DNA from: an uncultured Blautia sp.
GTDB taxonomy: Bacteria; Bacillota; Clostridia; Lachnospirales; Lachnospiraceae
Direction of reading: 5' to 3'
Length of the DNA stretch: 12,294 nucleotides
Assembly (NCBI GenBank): GCA_902476765.1
Contig: CABSEJ010000097.1
Span: 1-12,294 of the forward strand
A model generated the notes under the pieces. That model made no database searches, was not told the DNA's origin, and worked only from the letters and a program-made list of their open reading frames with translations. A program made the translations under genes and the position numbers. Positions 1 through 7,804 of the stretch are shown here, one piece after another; position 1 is the stretch's first letter; every line of letters begins with the position of its first letter.

Positions 1-950
1 GCCTTACCAGAGATTATAAGATAAATCTGGCTTGGCATCAGGTGACCTCAGAAGCAGCCAACCAGGCCCTGGAACAGGTCATTCAGAATGTTACCGGTGT
101 AAATGTGATTTCCCCCACATGGTTTTCTGTAGTAAGCACAGAGGGAGCTATTTCTTCTTTGGCCAGCAGTGACTATGTGAATCAGGCACATGCTAAAGGC
201 ATGGAAGTTTGGGGATTGATTGACAATTTTAACGACCAGGTCAGCACTCTGGAAACCTTGTCCTCCGGAAGCGCCAGAGCCCATATCATTGAGAAGCTTC
301 TGGAAGAGGCAAAGCGGGTAGGTATGGATGGCATAAATCTGGACTTTGAAGCATTGACCCAGGAAGAAGCCCCCCATTTCCTGCAGTTTGTACGGGAGCT
401 TTCCGTGGCCTGCAGAAACAACAAGCTGGTGCTTTCCATTGACAATCCGGTGCCTCAGTATACGGCCTTTTATAACAGGAAGGAACAGGGGGTACTGGCG
501 GATTATGTGATTATTATGGGATATGACGAGCATACAGTGGGCTCTGAACAGCCGGGTTCTGTGGCTTCCCTGCCTTTTGTGGAAGAGGGAATTGTCCAGA
601 CCCTGAAAGAGGTTCCCAAGGAAAAAGTAATCAATGGTGTTCCTTTCTATACCAGATTGTGGACCCAGTCCAACAATGGTGTGGTTACCAGTGAGGTTTT
701 CGGTATGGACGAAGCAGATGCATATGTACAGGAAAACGGAATGGATGTATACTGGAATAAGGATGTGTCTCAGAACTATGCGGAAGCACAGATAGATAAC
801 GGAGTCCTGAAGATGTGGCTGGAGGACGAAGAGTCCCTGGAAGAGAAGCTGAAGCTGATAGAACAATATGAGCTGGCCGGAGTAGCTGCTTGGAAGCTGG
901 GCTTTGAACGGCCGGATGTATGGGAAATTATCAGTAAGTATGTACAATAG
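1..950 (+). CDS. Glycoside hydrolase family 18 protein (5' end outside window)
   Basis: This is the C-terminal part of a GH18-type TIM-barrel hydrolase, about 316 codons. The frame is open from base 3 to the TAG at 948-950 and already reads homologous-looking protein (KINLAWHQVTSEAA) at the edge, so the GTG at 42 is not the real start. The GH18 catalytic motif is seen as DGINLDFE at 327-350, with the proton-donor Glu at 348-350; the second Asp of the usual DxxDxDxE is Asn here, as is common in the spore-type branch. Further family marks are MGYDEH (516-533), the GVPFYTRLW strand and the C-terminal GVAAWKLG with its barrel Trp. Known family members (YaaH/SleL/YdhD type) cut N-acetylglucosamine polymers such as peptidoglycan or chitin. 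A role in the cell wall or spore is inference. Any N-terminal signal, SH3 or LysM domains would lie outside the window. The next gene starts 21 bases downstream. Confidence 0.88.
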   Translation, partial: LTRDYKINLAWHQVTSEAANQALEQVIQNVTGVNVISPTWFSVVSTEGAISSLASSDYVNQAHAKGMEVWGLIDNFNDQVSTLETLSSGSARAHIIEKLLEEAKRVGMDGINLDFEALTQEEAPHFLQFVRELSVACRNNKLVLSIDNPVPQYTAFYNRKEQGVLADYVIIMGYDEHTVGSEQPGSVASLPFVEEGIVQTLKEVPKEKVINGVPFYTRLWTQSNNGVVTSEVFGMDEADAYVQENGMDVYWNKDVSQNYAEAQIDNGVLKMWLEDEESLEEKLKLIEQYELAGVAAWKLGFERPDVWEIISKYVQ

Positions 951-971
951 AAAAATGAGAGGTGGAGTATC

Positions 972-1775
972 ATGGCAGAACACGATATGTTTAAAACAAC
1001 CTTAATGGGAGGATATGATAAAGAAGAGGTGCAGGAGCTGATTCAAAAGCTGAGAGACGAGATGGCGGAACAGCAGACAGCTTATAAGAAGCAGATTGCG
1101 GAGAAGGATGCTAAGATTGCGGAGCTTCAGAAAAGAATTGAGCTGAAGGATGATACCCAGATGCGCCTGGAGGAAACCATCCGAGAAAAATACCAGAAAT
1201 ATGTGGACAACTATGAGAGCATCGGAAGCCTGGTATTTGAGGCTAAGGTCAGGGCTGATAATATGGAAAAAGAGGCTGAGGAAAAATGCCGCAGTATGAT
1301 TGCCGAGGCTGAAGCAGAGGCCAGAAGAAGGGTGGAATCCGTGCAGTCAGAGATTGATGACAAGCTTTTGGAGGGCAAGAAAAAATATTTGGCTGTCCAG
1401 GAGGAAATGAACGGTATTGTGGAATTGATTAACCAGGCTCAGAAAAGATTTATGTCCTCCTATAAAGAGGTACATCAGATTATCAGCAGCATGCCCACCT
1501 CTCTCAATGATATTGAAGACGAGATGGAACTGGAAATTCAGAAGATGGAGCTGGAGAACAGCCAGCCTCAGGAAGAGGAAAACAAAGAAGAACTCCATCT
1601 GGGAGACACCCAGGAGCTGGATTTGCTGGACGCTATGGACGATATAGCCCAGCTGGAAGAATTTGATGAGGAAGACGAGGAAGAGGATGAGGACAGCAAG
1701 CTGGCTCTCCAGATTTCCAAGCTTTTAAGCGAGGAAGACGATGCTATGCTGGATGAAGAGTTGGAAGATATGTAG
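972..1775 (+). CDS. DivIVA-like coiled-coil protein with acidic tail
   Basis: This is a 267-residue soluble protein with no signal peptide or membrane segment. The N-terminus (residues 7-20, FKTTLMGGYDKEEV) resembles the DivIVA/GpsB membrane-curvature-binding start, where an F and a GYD...V motif are typical. Residues about 21-175 are almost continuous heptad-rich coiled coil full of Glu, Lys, Gln and Ala. Residues about 181-267 form a strongly acidic tail, densest at 229-241. DivIVA-family proteins sit at poles and septa and recruit partners for division, wall growth or chromosome positioning; which of these applies here is not visible. The start is the ATG preceded by GAGGTGGA at 959-966. 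It lies 21 bases after the GH18 hydrolase and may be co-transcribed, which would suit a cell-envelope role. A generic coiled-coil protein outside the true DivIVA family remains possible. Confidence 0.7.
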   Translation: MAEHDMFKTTLMGGYDKEEVQELIQKLRDEMAEQQTAYKKQIAEKDAKIAELQKRIELKDDTQMRLEETIREKYQKYVDNYESIGSLVFEAKVRADNMEKEAEEKCRSMIAEAEAEARRRVESVQSEIDDKLLEGKKKYLAVQEEMNGIVELINQAQKRFMSSYKEVHQIISSMPTSLNDIEDEMELEIQKMELENSQPQEEENKEELHLGDTQELDLLDAMDDIAQLEEFDEEDEEEDEDSKLALQISKLLSEEDDAMLDEELEDM

Positions 1776-1802
1776 TAAAAACTTGGCGTAGGGGTGGAAA
1801 AT

Positions 1803-2822
1803 ATGGTTACAATAAAAGAGATTGCCAGTCAGCTGGGAGTCAGTCCTACCACGGTTTCCAATGTGATAAACGGCAAAACAGAGAAAATGTCAGAGACTAC
1901 CAGAAAACGTATAGAAGAAGTTCTGGTGAAAAATCACTATGTTCCGGAGCAAAAGGGCGGACGTGGAACCCAGGAGGAACTGCGTCTGGTGATTGTACAG
2001 TTCTTTTTTGAGGAAAGAGAGAGGATTTTTACGGACCCCTTCTGTGCTGAGCTTTTTGAATCCATAGAAAAAGAGCTGGACAGGGCTGGAAGGAGTGTGG
2101 TCTGCAGTACCACAAAAACGGAGGATGAGCTTTTGCGAAAGCTTCCCATTCACAATGTGGAGGGAGCCATTATCTTAGGCTGCGATCCGGTGCGGTGTGA
2201 AGACTTGCGTAAACGTACTGCCAAGCCTATGATTTTTGTGGATTGCGGCGAAGGTGATTACGATAACATTGGCTTGAGGGACAGAGAAGGAGCAAGAGAA
2301 ATTGTTTCCTACCTGATTAAGCAGGGTCATAGAAAAATTGCTTTTTTCTGTGACCAGGAAATTCCCATTGCCAGTAATAAGGCCCGCCTTATGGGGTATG
2401 GGGATGCCTTGAAAAAATACGGTATTCCTTATGAGGAAGAAGATTCGTATTTCCTTCCCCAGGATAATAATCTCAGGTATGAAGTTCTGAGAAACTTCGC
2501 AAGGAATGCCAGGGAAAATGGATATACGGCTGCGTTTTTTGCTGCTGATTTATATGCAAACGAGGCCATCAATGTATTTTTTTCTAAGAACCTGAGAGTA
2601 CCGGAGGAAATGTCGGTGGTAGGCTTTGACGATAATGTGTACGCCAGATTATCCAGACCTACCCTTACTACGGTAAGACAGTCACCCAGACAGAAGGGAG
2701 TGGAGGCGGTACGCCTGTTTTTGAAGCGGCTCTACGGGGAAGAGGTTTTGGCCAGAAGCATGGAGCTTCCCACAGAACTGATTGTCAGGGAGAGCGTGAG
2801 AAATATCTGGAAGAAAAACTAA
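1803..2822 (+). CDS. LacI-family transcriptional regulator
   Basis: This 339-residue repressor/activator is of LacI/GalR type. I chose the ATG at 1803 over the in-frame GTG at 1794, because AGGGGTGG at 1790-1797 is a Shine-Dalgarno for the ATG and overlaps the GTG, and because the family normally begins MVTIKEIA. The helix-turn-helix is at residues 2-25 (TIKEIASQLGVSPTTVSNVI). Residues about 60-335 form the periplasmic-binding-protein-like sensor domain, ending in the family hallmark VVGFDDN...LTTVRQ. Such proteins bind a palindromic operator and release or grip it on binding a sugar. The neighbouring glucosidase and sugar ABC genes make it the likely local regulator, with the palindrome at 2873-2888 as candidate site. 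The hinge-helix region (about 50-60, QKGGRGTQEEL) lacks the usual AR-x-L pattern. The inducer cannot be read from the sequence. Confidence 0.93.
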   Translation: MVTIKEIASQLGVSPTTVSNVINGKTEKMSETTRKRIEEVLVKNHYVPEQKGGRGTQEELRLVIVQFFFEERERIFTDPFCAELFESIEKELDRAGRSVVCSTTKTEDELLRKLPIHNVEGAIILGCDPVRCEDLRKRTAKPMIFVDCGEGDYDNIGLRDREGAREIVSYLIKQGHRKIAFFCDQEIPIASNKARLMGYGDALKKYGIPYEEEDSYFLPQDNNLRYEVLRNFARNARENGYTAAFFAADLYANEAINVFFSKNLRVPEEMSVVGFDDNVYARLSRPTLTTVRQSPRQKGVEAVRLFLKRLYGEEVLARSMELPTELIVRESVRNIWKKN

Positions 2823-2872
2823 ATATTGTATAAAGTGAACAAAATGCGTGGATAGAATTTGTAAAATTATGC

Positions 2873-2888
2873 AGTTTTGCGCAAAACT
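2873..2888. promoter_or_regulatory. Candidate LacI-family operator (perfect 16-bp palindrome)
   Basis: AGTTTTGCGCAAAACT is a perfect inverted repeat centred on a CpG between 2880 and 2881. Even symmetry around a central CG is the hallmark of LacI/GalR-family operators. It lies between the LacI-type gene and the glucosidase gene, two bases upstream of the best -35 box of the downstream promoter. Binding by the neighbouring regulator is inference. Confidence 0.6.
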
Positions 2889-2890
2889 TA

Positions 2891-2919
2891 TTGTAAAACC
2901 TCACATAACTAATTAGAAT
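2891..2919 (+). promoter_or_regulatory. Candidate sigma-A promoter of the sugar operon
   Basis: A -35 TTGTAA (2891-2896) and a -10 TAGAAT (2914-2919, 5 of 6 matches) are separated by 17 bases. The glucosidase start codon lies 36 bases beyond the -10. With this promoter the palindrome at 2873-2888 abuts the -35 on its upstream side. An alternative -10, TAAAAT at 2862-2867, would place the palindrome over the start of transcription, the classic repressor position, but it has no good -35. Confidence 0.45.
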
Positions 2920-2954
2920 TACTGACATAGGATTAGACGAAAGGAGTGAGGGGA

Positions 2955-4589
2955 ATGGAAAGAAGCACAAATAAGTGGTGGAAAAATGCAGTAATTTACC
3001 AAGTCTATCCACGCAGTTTTTATGACAGCAACGGAGACGGTGTAGGTGATATTCCCGGTATTATCCAGAAGCTGGACTATCTGGAAAAACTGGGAATTGA
3101 CGCAATCTGGCTTTCACCGGTCTACAAATCCCCCCAGGATGACAACGGCTATGACATATCCGACTACCAGGACATTGATTCCCTTTTCGGTAATCTTCAG
3201 GATATGGACATGTTGATTCAGGAGGCAGGAAAGAAAAATATCCGTATTATTATGGACTTGGTTCTGAATCATACCTCAGACGAGCATCCCTGGTTTTTGG
3301 AAGCGAAAAAAGGAAAGGACAACCCCTACCATGATTATTATGTGTGGAGAGACGGGGAAGAGGGAACTTATCCTAATGAGTTGAAATCAGCCTTCAGCGG
3401 ACCGGCCTGGCAGTGGGTGCCGGAATGCGGCCAGTATTATCTTCACCAGTTTTCCAAAAAGCAGCCGGATTTAAACTGGGAAAACCCCAAATTGCGCCAG
3501 GAAATTTACAAGATGATTAACTGGTGGATAGACAGAGGGGTGGGAGGTTTCCGCCTGGATGTTATCGACCTGATTGGCAAAGAAACCGACAATATGCGGA
3601 TGGCCGAGGGGAAAATGCTTCATCCGTATCTGAAGGAAATGAGTAAGGCCACTTTCCAGAGAAAGGATTTGGTGACAGTAGGCGAAGCCTGGAGCGCTAC
3701 CCCAGAAAGCGCTATGCTTTACAGTAATCCGGATGGTTCTGAGCTTTCTATGGTATTCCAGTTTGAGCATATGCTGCTAGACCAGCAGCCTGGAAAGGAA
3801 AAATGGGATTTGCGGGAACTGCCTTTTGTAGAGTTTAAGAAGGTATTTGAAAAATGGCAGACAAGTCTTTACCAGAAGGGATGGAACAGCCTTTTTATCA
3901 GCAACCATGATTTGCCCAGAGCAGTGTCCCACTTTGGAGACGATGGAAAATACAGGGTGGAATCGGCTAAGATGCTGGCTACTTTCCTTCACGGCATGCA
4001 GGGGACTCCTTACATATATCAGGGCGAAGAGCTGGGAATGACCAATGTGCAGTTTGACATAAACGAGTACAGGGATATTGAATCTCTCAATATGTATAAA
4101 GAACGTAAAGAAGCCGGTTATGAAGAAGAAGACATTATGCGTTCTATCTATGCAAAAGGCAGAGATAACGCCAGAACACCCATGCAGTGGAATGAGGGGC
4201 TCAATGCCGGTTTCACAACAGGGACCCCCTGGATTCGCTGTAATCCCAACTATACAATGATAAACGCCAGGGAAGAGCTGATTGACCAGGATTCTGTTTT
4301 CTATTATTATCAAAAGCTTATAAAGCTGAGAAAAGCTGAACCGATTTTAACAGAGGGCAGGTTTCAGCTTCTTATGGAAGAGGATGCTTCGATTTTTGCT
4401 TATACCAGAGAGACCCAGGAGGAGAAGCTCTTAGTATTATGTAACTTTAAAGGGCAGGAGGTTTCCTATGAGCTTTCTTCATGTTGGAAGGGAAAAGAGG
4501 TACTGCTTTCCAATTATGAAGAAGAAGGGGAATTCGGAAAGCTTCGTCCTTATGAAGCTAAAATGGTAATCAGAAGGAAAGGGGAATGA
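2955..4589 (+). CDS. malL: Oligo-1,6-glucosidase / alpha-glucosidase, GH13
   Basis: This 544-residue cytoplasmic enzyme has no signal peptide and would hydrolyse non-reducing-end alpha-glucosyl residues from imported oligosaccharides. The ATG at 2955 is chosen because AAGGAG (2941-2946) sits 8 bases upstream; the in-frame GTG at 2946 overlaps that site. GH13 marks in order are the Ca-binding loop DSNGDGVGD (24-32), region I DLVLNH (101-106), QPDLNW (170-175), region II GFRLDVIDL with nucleophile Asp202, region III TVGEAW with acid Glu244, and region IV NHDLPR with Asp319. Length and QPDLN fit the oligo-1,6-glucosidase/dextran glucosidase subfamily. Val203 directly after the nucleophile is the residue associated with alpha-1,6 preference; alpha-1,4 enzymes usually have Ala, Thr or Gly there. 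The gene leads the transport operon, with 4 bases to the binding-protein gene. MalL is used as the family name; trehalose-6-phosphate hydrolase is a less likely alternative because no PTS gene is nearby. Confidence 0.92.
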   Translation: MERSTNKWWKNAVIYQVYPRSFYDSNGDGVGDIPGIIQKLDYLEKLGIDAIWLSPVYKSPQDDNGYDISDYQDIDSLFGNLQDMDMLIQEAGKKNIRIIMDLVLNHTSDEHPWFLEAKKGKDNPYHDYYVWRDGEEGTYPNELKSAFSGPAWQWVPECGQYYLHQFSKKQPDLNWENPKLRQEIYKMINWWIDRGVGGFRLDVIDLIGKETDNMRMAEGKMLHPYLKEMSKATFQRKDLVTVGEAWSATPESAMLYSNPDGSELSMVFQFEHMLLDQQPGKEKWDLRELPFVEFKKVFEKWQTSLYQKGWNSLFISNHDLPRAVSHFGDDGKYRVESAKMLATFLHGMQGTPYIYQGEELGMTNVQFDINEYRDIESLNMYKERKEAGYEEEDIMRSIYAKGRDNARTPMQWNEGLNAGFTTGTPWIRCNPNYTMINAREELIDQDSVFYYYQKLIKLRKAEPILTEGRFQLLMEEDASIFAYTRETQEEKLLVLCNFKGQEVSYELSSCWKGKEVLLSNYEEEGEFGKLRPYEAKMVIRRKGE

Positions 4590-4593
4590 GGAA

Positions 4594-5895
4594 ATGAGAA
4601 GAAAAAAGATTGCCGCTGTGGGCCTGAGTATGGCCGCTATTATGGCAGCAGCAGGAGTGATGTCCGGGTGCAGCCTTGGTTCCGAAAACAACGGAAAAAT
4701 CCAGATTGAAATGATTCAGTACAAGATGGAAGCAGTAAGTGTGTTTGAGGAGCTGGAAGAGAAGTTTAATGCCACCCACGATGACATTGAGCTGAAAATT
4801 GATTCACCAAACGATGCCACTACAATTATGAAAACCAGATTTATCCGGGAGGATTATCCGGACATTATAGGAATCGGCGGAGATATGAATTACTCCAATT
4901 TCCTGGATGCAGGCCTTCTGATGGATATTTCTGATTACGACGGCTTAGAAGATGTGAAGCAAGTTTATCTGGACATTGACAAGGAACTGGAGTTTGTTCC
5001 TATGGACGGAGTTTATGCTATGCCTTATGCGGCTAACGCTGCCGGCGTACTGTATAACAAGGACATATTTGACGAGTATGGATGGGAAATTCCTACTACA
5101 TGGGATGAGTTGATTTCTCTTTGCGAGGATATTCAGGCAGAAGGACTCCAGCCTTTCTATTTCGGATTCAGAGATACATGGACCTGTCTGGCTCCCTGGA
5201 ATGCCATTTCCGTAGACCTGGCTCCATCAGATGTTTGCGCTCAGGTAAACAGAGGAGAAACTACCTTTACGGAGAATTACCGGGCAGTAGCAGAGAAAAC
5301 AAAAGCTCTTCTGGATTACGCCCAGGACGACCCATTCGCTTACAGTTATAACGATGCATGTACAGCCTTTGCTAACGGAGAGTCTGTTATGTATCCTATC
5401 GGAAGCTACGCAGTACCTCAGATTCAGTCTGTAAATCCGGACATTAATATTGATTCCTTTGTAATGCCTGCAGGAGAGACAGAAGATGAAAATATCCTGA
5501 ATTCAGGAAATGACCTTCAGTTTTCTGTGCTGGCAGAGTGTGAAAATAAAGAAGCAGCTTATGAAGTTCTCCGTTTCCTTCAGGAGGATGAAAACGTGCA
5601 GATGTACCTGGATAACCAGAATGCAGTTCCCTGTAAAGAGGGGGACTTTGAGCTGGCACCTATGCTGGACGGCATGAAGACCTATATTGAAGAGGGCAAG
5701 ATGGCCGATTATCAGGATCACCACTATCCAAGCGAGATGGCAGTAGACGCTATGATTCAGACATATCTGCTGGATACAGGGGATGACGCTATGGATACTT
5801 TCCTGACAAGATTTGATACAGAGTGGGAGCGTTACAACCGTGACATTATCCGAAAGGTGCAGGAATACCAGGAAGAGCATCCTGATGCAGAATAG
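4594..5895 (+). CDS. ABC transporter sugar-binding lipoprotein (CUT1 type)
   Basis: This 433-residue extracellular solute-binding protein of family 1 (MalE/MsmE class) begins with a lipoprotein signal: MRRKK, a short hydrophobic stretch, then the lipobox MSGC with Cys26 as lipidation site. The mature protein would be anchored on the outer face of the membrane. The mature N-terminus carries the usual strand-helix start (IQIEMIQYKMEAVSVFEELEE cut in two: IQIEMIQYKM, then EAVSVFEELEE), followed by the family-typical MPYAANAAGVLYNKDIF and WDELISLCEDI segments. It captures an oligosaccharide and delivers it to the two permeases encoded next. The tight link to a predicted alpha-1,6-glucosidase suggests isomalto-oligosaccharides or related alpha-glucosides, but the ligand cannot be read directly. 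Four bases separate it from the glucosidase stop, so translational coupling is likely. Confidence 0.93.
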   Translation: MRRKKIAAVGLSMAAIMAAAGVMSGCSLGSENNGKIQIEMIQYKMEAVSVFEELEEKFNATHDDIELKIDSPNDATTIMKTRFIREDYPDIIGIGGDMNYSNFLDAGLLMDISDYDGLEDVKQVYLDIDKELEFVPMDGVYAMPYAANAAGVLYNKDIFDEYGWEIPTTWDELISLCEDIQAEGLQPFYFGFRDTWTCLAPWNAISVDLAPSDVCAQVNRGETTFTENYRAVAEKTKALLDYAQDDPFAYSYNDACTAFANGESVMYPIGSYAVPQIQSVNPDINIDSFVMPAGETEDENILNSGNDLQFSVLAECENKEAAYEVLRFLQEDENVQMYLDNQNAVPCKEGDFELAPMLDGMKTYIEEGKMADYQDHHYPSEMAVDAMIQTYLLDTGDDAMDTFLTRFDTEWERYNRDIIRKVQEYQEEHPDAE

Positions 5896-5909
5896 GAGGA
5901 GAGTTTAGA

Positions 5910-6785
5910 ATGAAGAAAAAGATGGGAAACAGACAGAAAACCTTTCTGTGTATTACAATTCCGGTATTGATTTTGTTCTTCATGTTCAATACCCTGCCGC
6001 TGATTAACGGTGTGATTTACAGTTTTACTAACTATAAAGGCTACGGAACTTATGACTTTGTAGGATTGCGTAACTATGCGGACCTGTTTACAGACGCCAG
6101 AGTAGGAAAGTCTTATCTTTTTACTTTTAAATTTGCCATCGTCAGCACTATTGTGACAAACGTGGTGAGTTTGATTCTGGCTTTAGGCTTAAACAGTAAA
6201 ATCAGAGCTAAAAGTGCATTGAGAGGAATTTATTTCATTCCTAATGTACTTGGAGGACTGGTAGTAGGTTATATCTTCAGCTTTATCTTTACCTACATTC
6301 TCCCAACAGTAGGAAAGAGCATGGGCATCGGTTTTCTCTCCAGCAGTATGCTTTCCAGTGAGAATTCTGCATGGGTGGCTATCGTGCTTGTAGCATGCTG
6401 GCAGTCCGTGGCCATGAATACCATTATTTACATTTCCGGCCTTCAGACTGTACCGGAAGATGTATACGAAGCAGGTTCCATCGACGGGGCTACAGGCTGG
6501 AGCAAATTTAAGAACCTGACCTTCCCGCTGATTATTCCGTTCTTTTCCATTAACATGGTGCTGTGTATGAAGAACTTCCTGATGGTATTCGACCAGATTA
6601 TGGCTTTGACAAAGGGTGGTCCTGCACAGAGTACAGAGTCTATCTCTTACCTGATTTACAACAATGGTATGAGCGGCGGACAGTTTGGTTTCCAGAGTGC
6701 CAATGCGGTAATCTTCTTTATCGTAATCGTGGTAATTTCTGTGGCCCAGATGAAATTTACAGGAAGTAAGGAGGAGCAGTTATAA
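5910..6785 (+). CDS. Sugar ABC transporter permease, MalF-type
   Basis: This 291-residue inner-membrane permease has about six hydrophobic segments, at roughly 11-33, 73-95, 107-130, 153-178, 203-228 and 263-281. The EAA loop that docks on the ATPase is seen as EAGSIDGATGWSKFKNLTFP (187-206), with the conserved Glu187, Gly193 and Pro206. The N-terminal hydrophobic segment followed by a short extracellular NYKG...FVGLRNY region is the usual start of a MalF/UgpA/MsmF-class subunit. It pairs with the next gene product to form the channel for the sugar delivered by the binding lipoprotein. AGGAGG (5894-5899) precedes the ATG. The stop codon overlaps the start of the next gene by one base (TAATG), so the two subunits are probably made in equal amounts by coupled translation. 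Confidence 0.95.
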   Translation: MKKKMGNRQKTFLCITIPVLILFFMFNTLPLINGVIYSFTNYKGYGTYDFVGLRNYADLFTDARVGKSYLFTFKFAIVSTIVTNVVSLILALGLNSKIRAKSALRGIYFIPNVLGGLVVGYIFSFIFTYILPTVGKSMGIGFLSSSMLSSENSAWVAIVLVACWQSVAMNTIIYISGLQTVPEDVYEAGSIDGATGWSKFKNLTFPLIIPFFSINMVLCMKNFLMVFDQIMALTKGGPAQSTESISYLIYNNGMSGGQFGFQSANAVIFFIVIVVISVAQMKFTGSKEEQL

Positions 6786-7636
6786 TGAATAGAAAAGGAA
6801 ATAAACAGACGGCACGTACGAACTGGCCGATTACAATTCTCTTGATTATCGGTTGCTTAACTATCTTCTTCCCATTGTATATGACTATCATCATTGCTTT
6901 TAAGCAGCCATCGGAAATGACAAATGATATTGCAGGAGCCCTGGCTTTCCCCAGCTCCTGGAGCTTCAGCAATTTCAGCCAGGCCATGGAAGTTACAGAC
7001 TTCTGGAATTCTCTGGCAAACAGTATATTGATTACGGTTATTGCCATTGTTTTGGCGGTAATCATCCACTCACTGGCAGGCTATGCCATCGGAAGAAGCA
7101 TGGCTCACAGCAAAGCTTACAGCTTTATTTATCTGTATATTGTAAGCGGTATGTTCGTGCCTTTTGCAATTCTGATGATGCCTGTTGTAAAGCTGACTGC
7201 ACAGATGGGACTGGCTAACAGAGTAGGTGTTATTCTTTTGTACACCGTATTCTATATGCCCATGAACCTGCTGCTGTATTCTGGCTACCTGAAAAATATC
7301 CCGCTGGCTCTTGAAGAAGCAGCAAGGGTAGACGGTGCCACAACCTGGAAAACCTACTGGAGCATTATCTTCCCAATCATGAAACCCATGCATGCTACAG
7401 TAGCTGTTCTTACAGCTCTGGGTACATGGAATGACGTTATGACTCCTCTGGTTATCCTGTCCGGAACAGATGTAAACACCCTGCCTTTGGCACAGTTGAA
7501 CTTCCAGACACAGTTCGGAACAAACTACAACCTGGCCTTCGCATCTTATCTGCTGGCCCTGATTCCGATTCTGATTTTCTATCTGGTTTGCCAGAAGCAG
7601 ATTTTGAACGGTGTTGTAAACGGTGCTGTGAAATAA
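6785..7636 (+). CDS. Sugar ABC transporter permease, MalG-type
   Basis: This 283-residue inner-membrane permease is of MalG/MsmG class. About six membrane segments are seen: 14-38, 78-103, 112-136, 146-167, 204-220 and 250-270. The EAA loop reads EEAARVDGATTWKTYWSIIFP (from Glu177, with Glu178, Gly184 and Pro197), more canonical than in its partner. The start overlaps the previous stop by one base, and AAGGAGG just upstream, inside the end of the partner gene, is the ribosome binding site. Together the two permeases form a CUT1 importer for di- or oligosaccharides. No ATP-binding subunit follows: after the stop there are 87 bases and then a terminator. The operon ends here and must borrow an ATPase from elsewhere in the genome. 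Confidence 0.95.
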   Translation: MNRKGNKQTARTNWPITILLIIGCLTIFFPLYMTIIIAFKQPSEMTNDIAGALAFPSSWSFSNFSQAMEVTDFWNSLANSILITVIAIVLAVIIHSLAGYAIGRSMAHSKAYSFIYLYIVSGMFVPFAILMMPVVKLTAQMGLANRVGVILLYTVFYMPMNLLLYSGYLKNIPLALEEAARVDGATTWKTYWSIIFPIMKPMHATVAVLTALGTWNDVMTPLVILSGTDVNTLPLAQLNFQTQFGTNYNLAFASYLLALIPILIFYLVCQKQILNGVVNGAVK

Positions 7637-7723
7637 GAATTTACAGCGTTTTCGAAACTTTGTTTGTATACCAGAATAAAAATCAGATTTTCTATTCGGT
7701 TACGAGATACCTGCTGATGAACT

Positions 7724-7773
7724 GAAAAGGCCGCTTCATAAATAGCTTTAAGCTGTTTATGGGCGGCTTTTTC
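7724..7773 (+). terminator. Rho-independent terminator of the sugar operon
   Basis: A GC-rich stem GCCGC (7730-7734) pairs with GCGGC. After a small internal loop CATAAA pairs with TTTATG, and an inner AGCTT/AAGCT caps the hairpin. A run of T (to 7772) follows directly, and A residues on the 5' side (GAAAAG) can pair with it. It lies 88 bases after the last permease stop and separates the sugar operon from cwlD. Confidence 0.88.
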
Positions 7774-7776
7774 CAT

Positions 7777-7804
7777 GTTATAAATCCGGCTTTGTGCATA
7801 TATT
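7777..7804 (+). promoter_or_regulatory. Possible sporulation-type (sigma-E-like) promoter of cwlD
   Basis: CATATATT (7797-7804) resembles the sigma-E -10 element (CATACAAT), and GTTATAA (7777-7783) keeps the ATA core of the -35, with 13 bases between them. The start codon of cwlD lies 28 bases past the -10. No good sigma-A -35 partners the same region. The match is partial, and the region is AT-rich. Confidence 0.28.

Noticed and set aside
42..44. GTG as start of the GH18 gene
   Set aside because: The frame stays open to the window edge and upstream codons read family-like sequence, so the gene is cut by the window.
48..983. Long open frame on the - strand across the GH18 gene
   Set aside because: It is antisense to a clear catalytic-domain gene, has no recognisable motif and is rich in His, Cys and Phe as antisense frames often are.
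3777..4313. 178-codon - strand frame inside the glucosidase gene
   Set aside because: It lies wholly within a well-supported GH13 gene and shows no domain or ribosome binding site.
7639..7661. Possible CcpA cre site near AGCGTTTTCGAAA downstream of the last permease
   Set aside because: At least three mismatches to the cre consensus, and it lies behind the operon rather than at a promoter.
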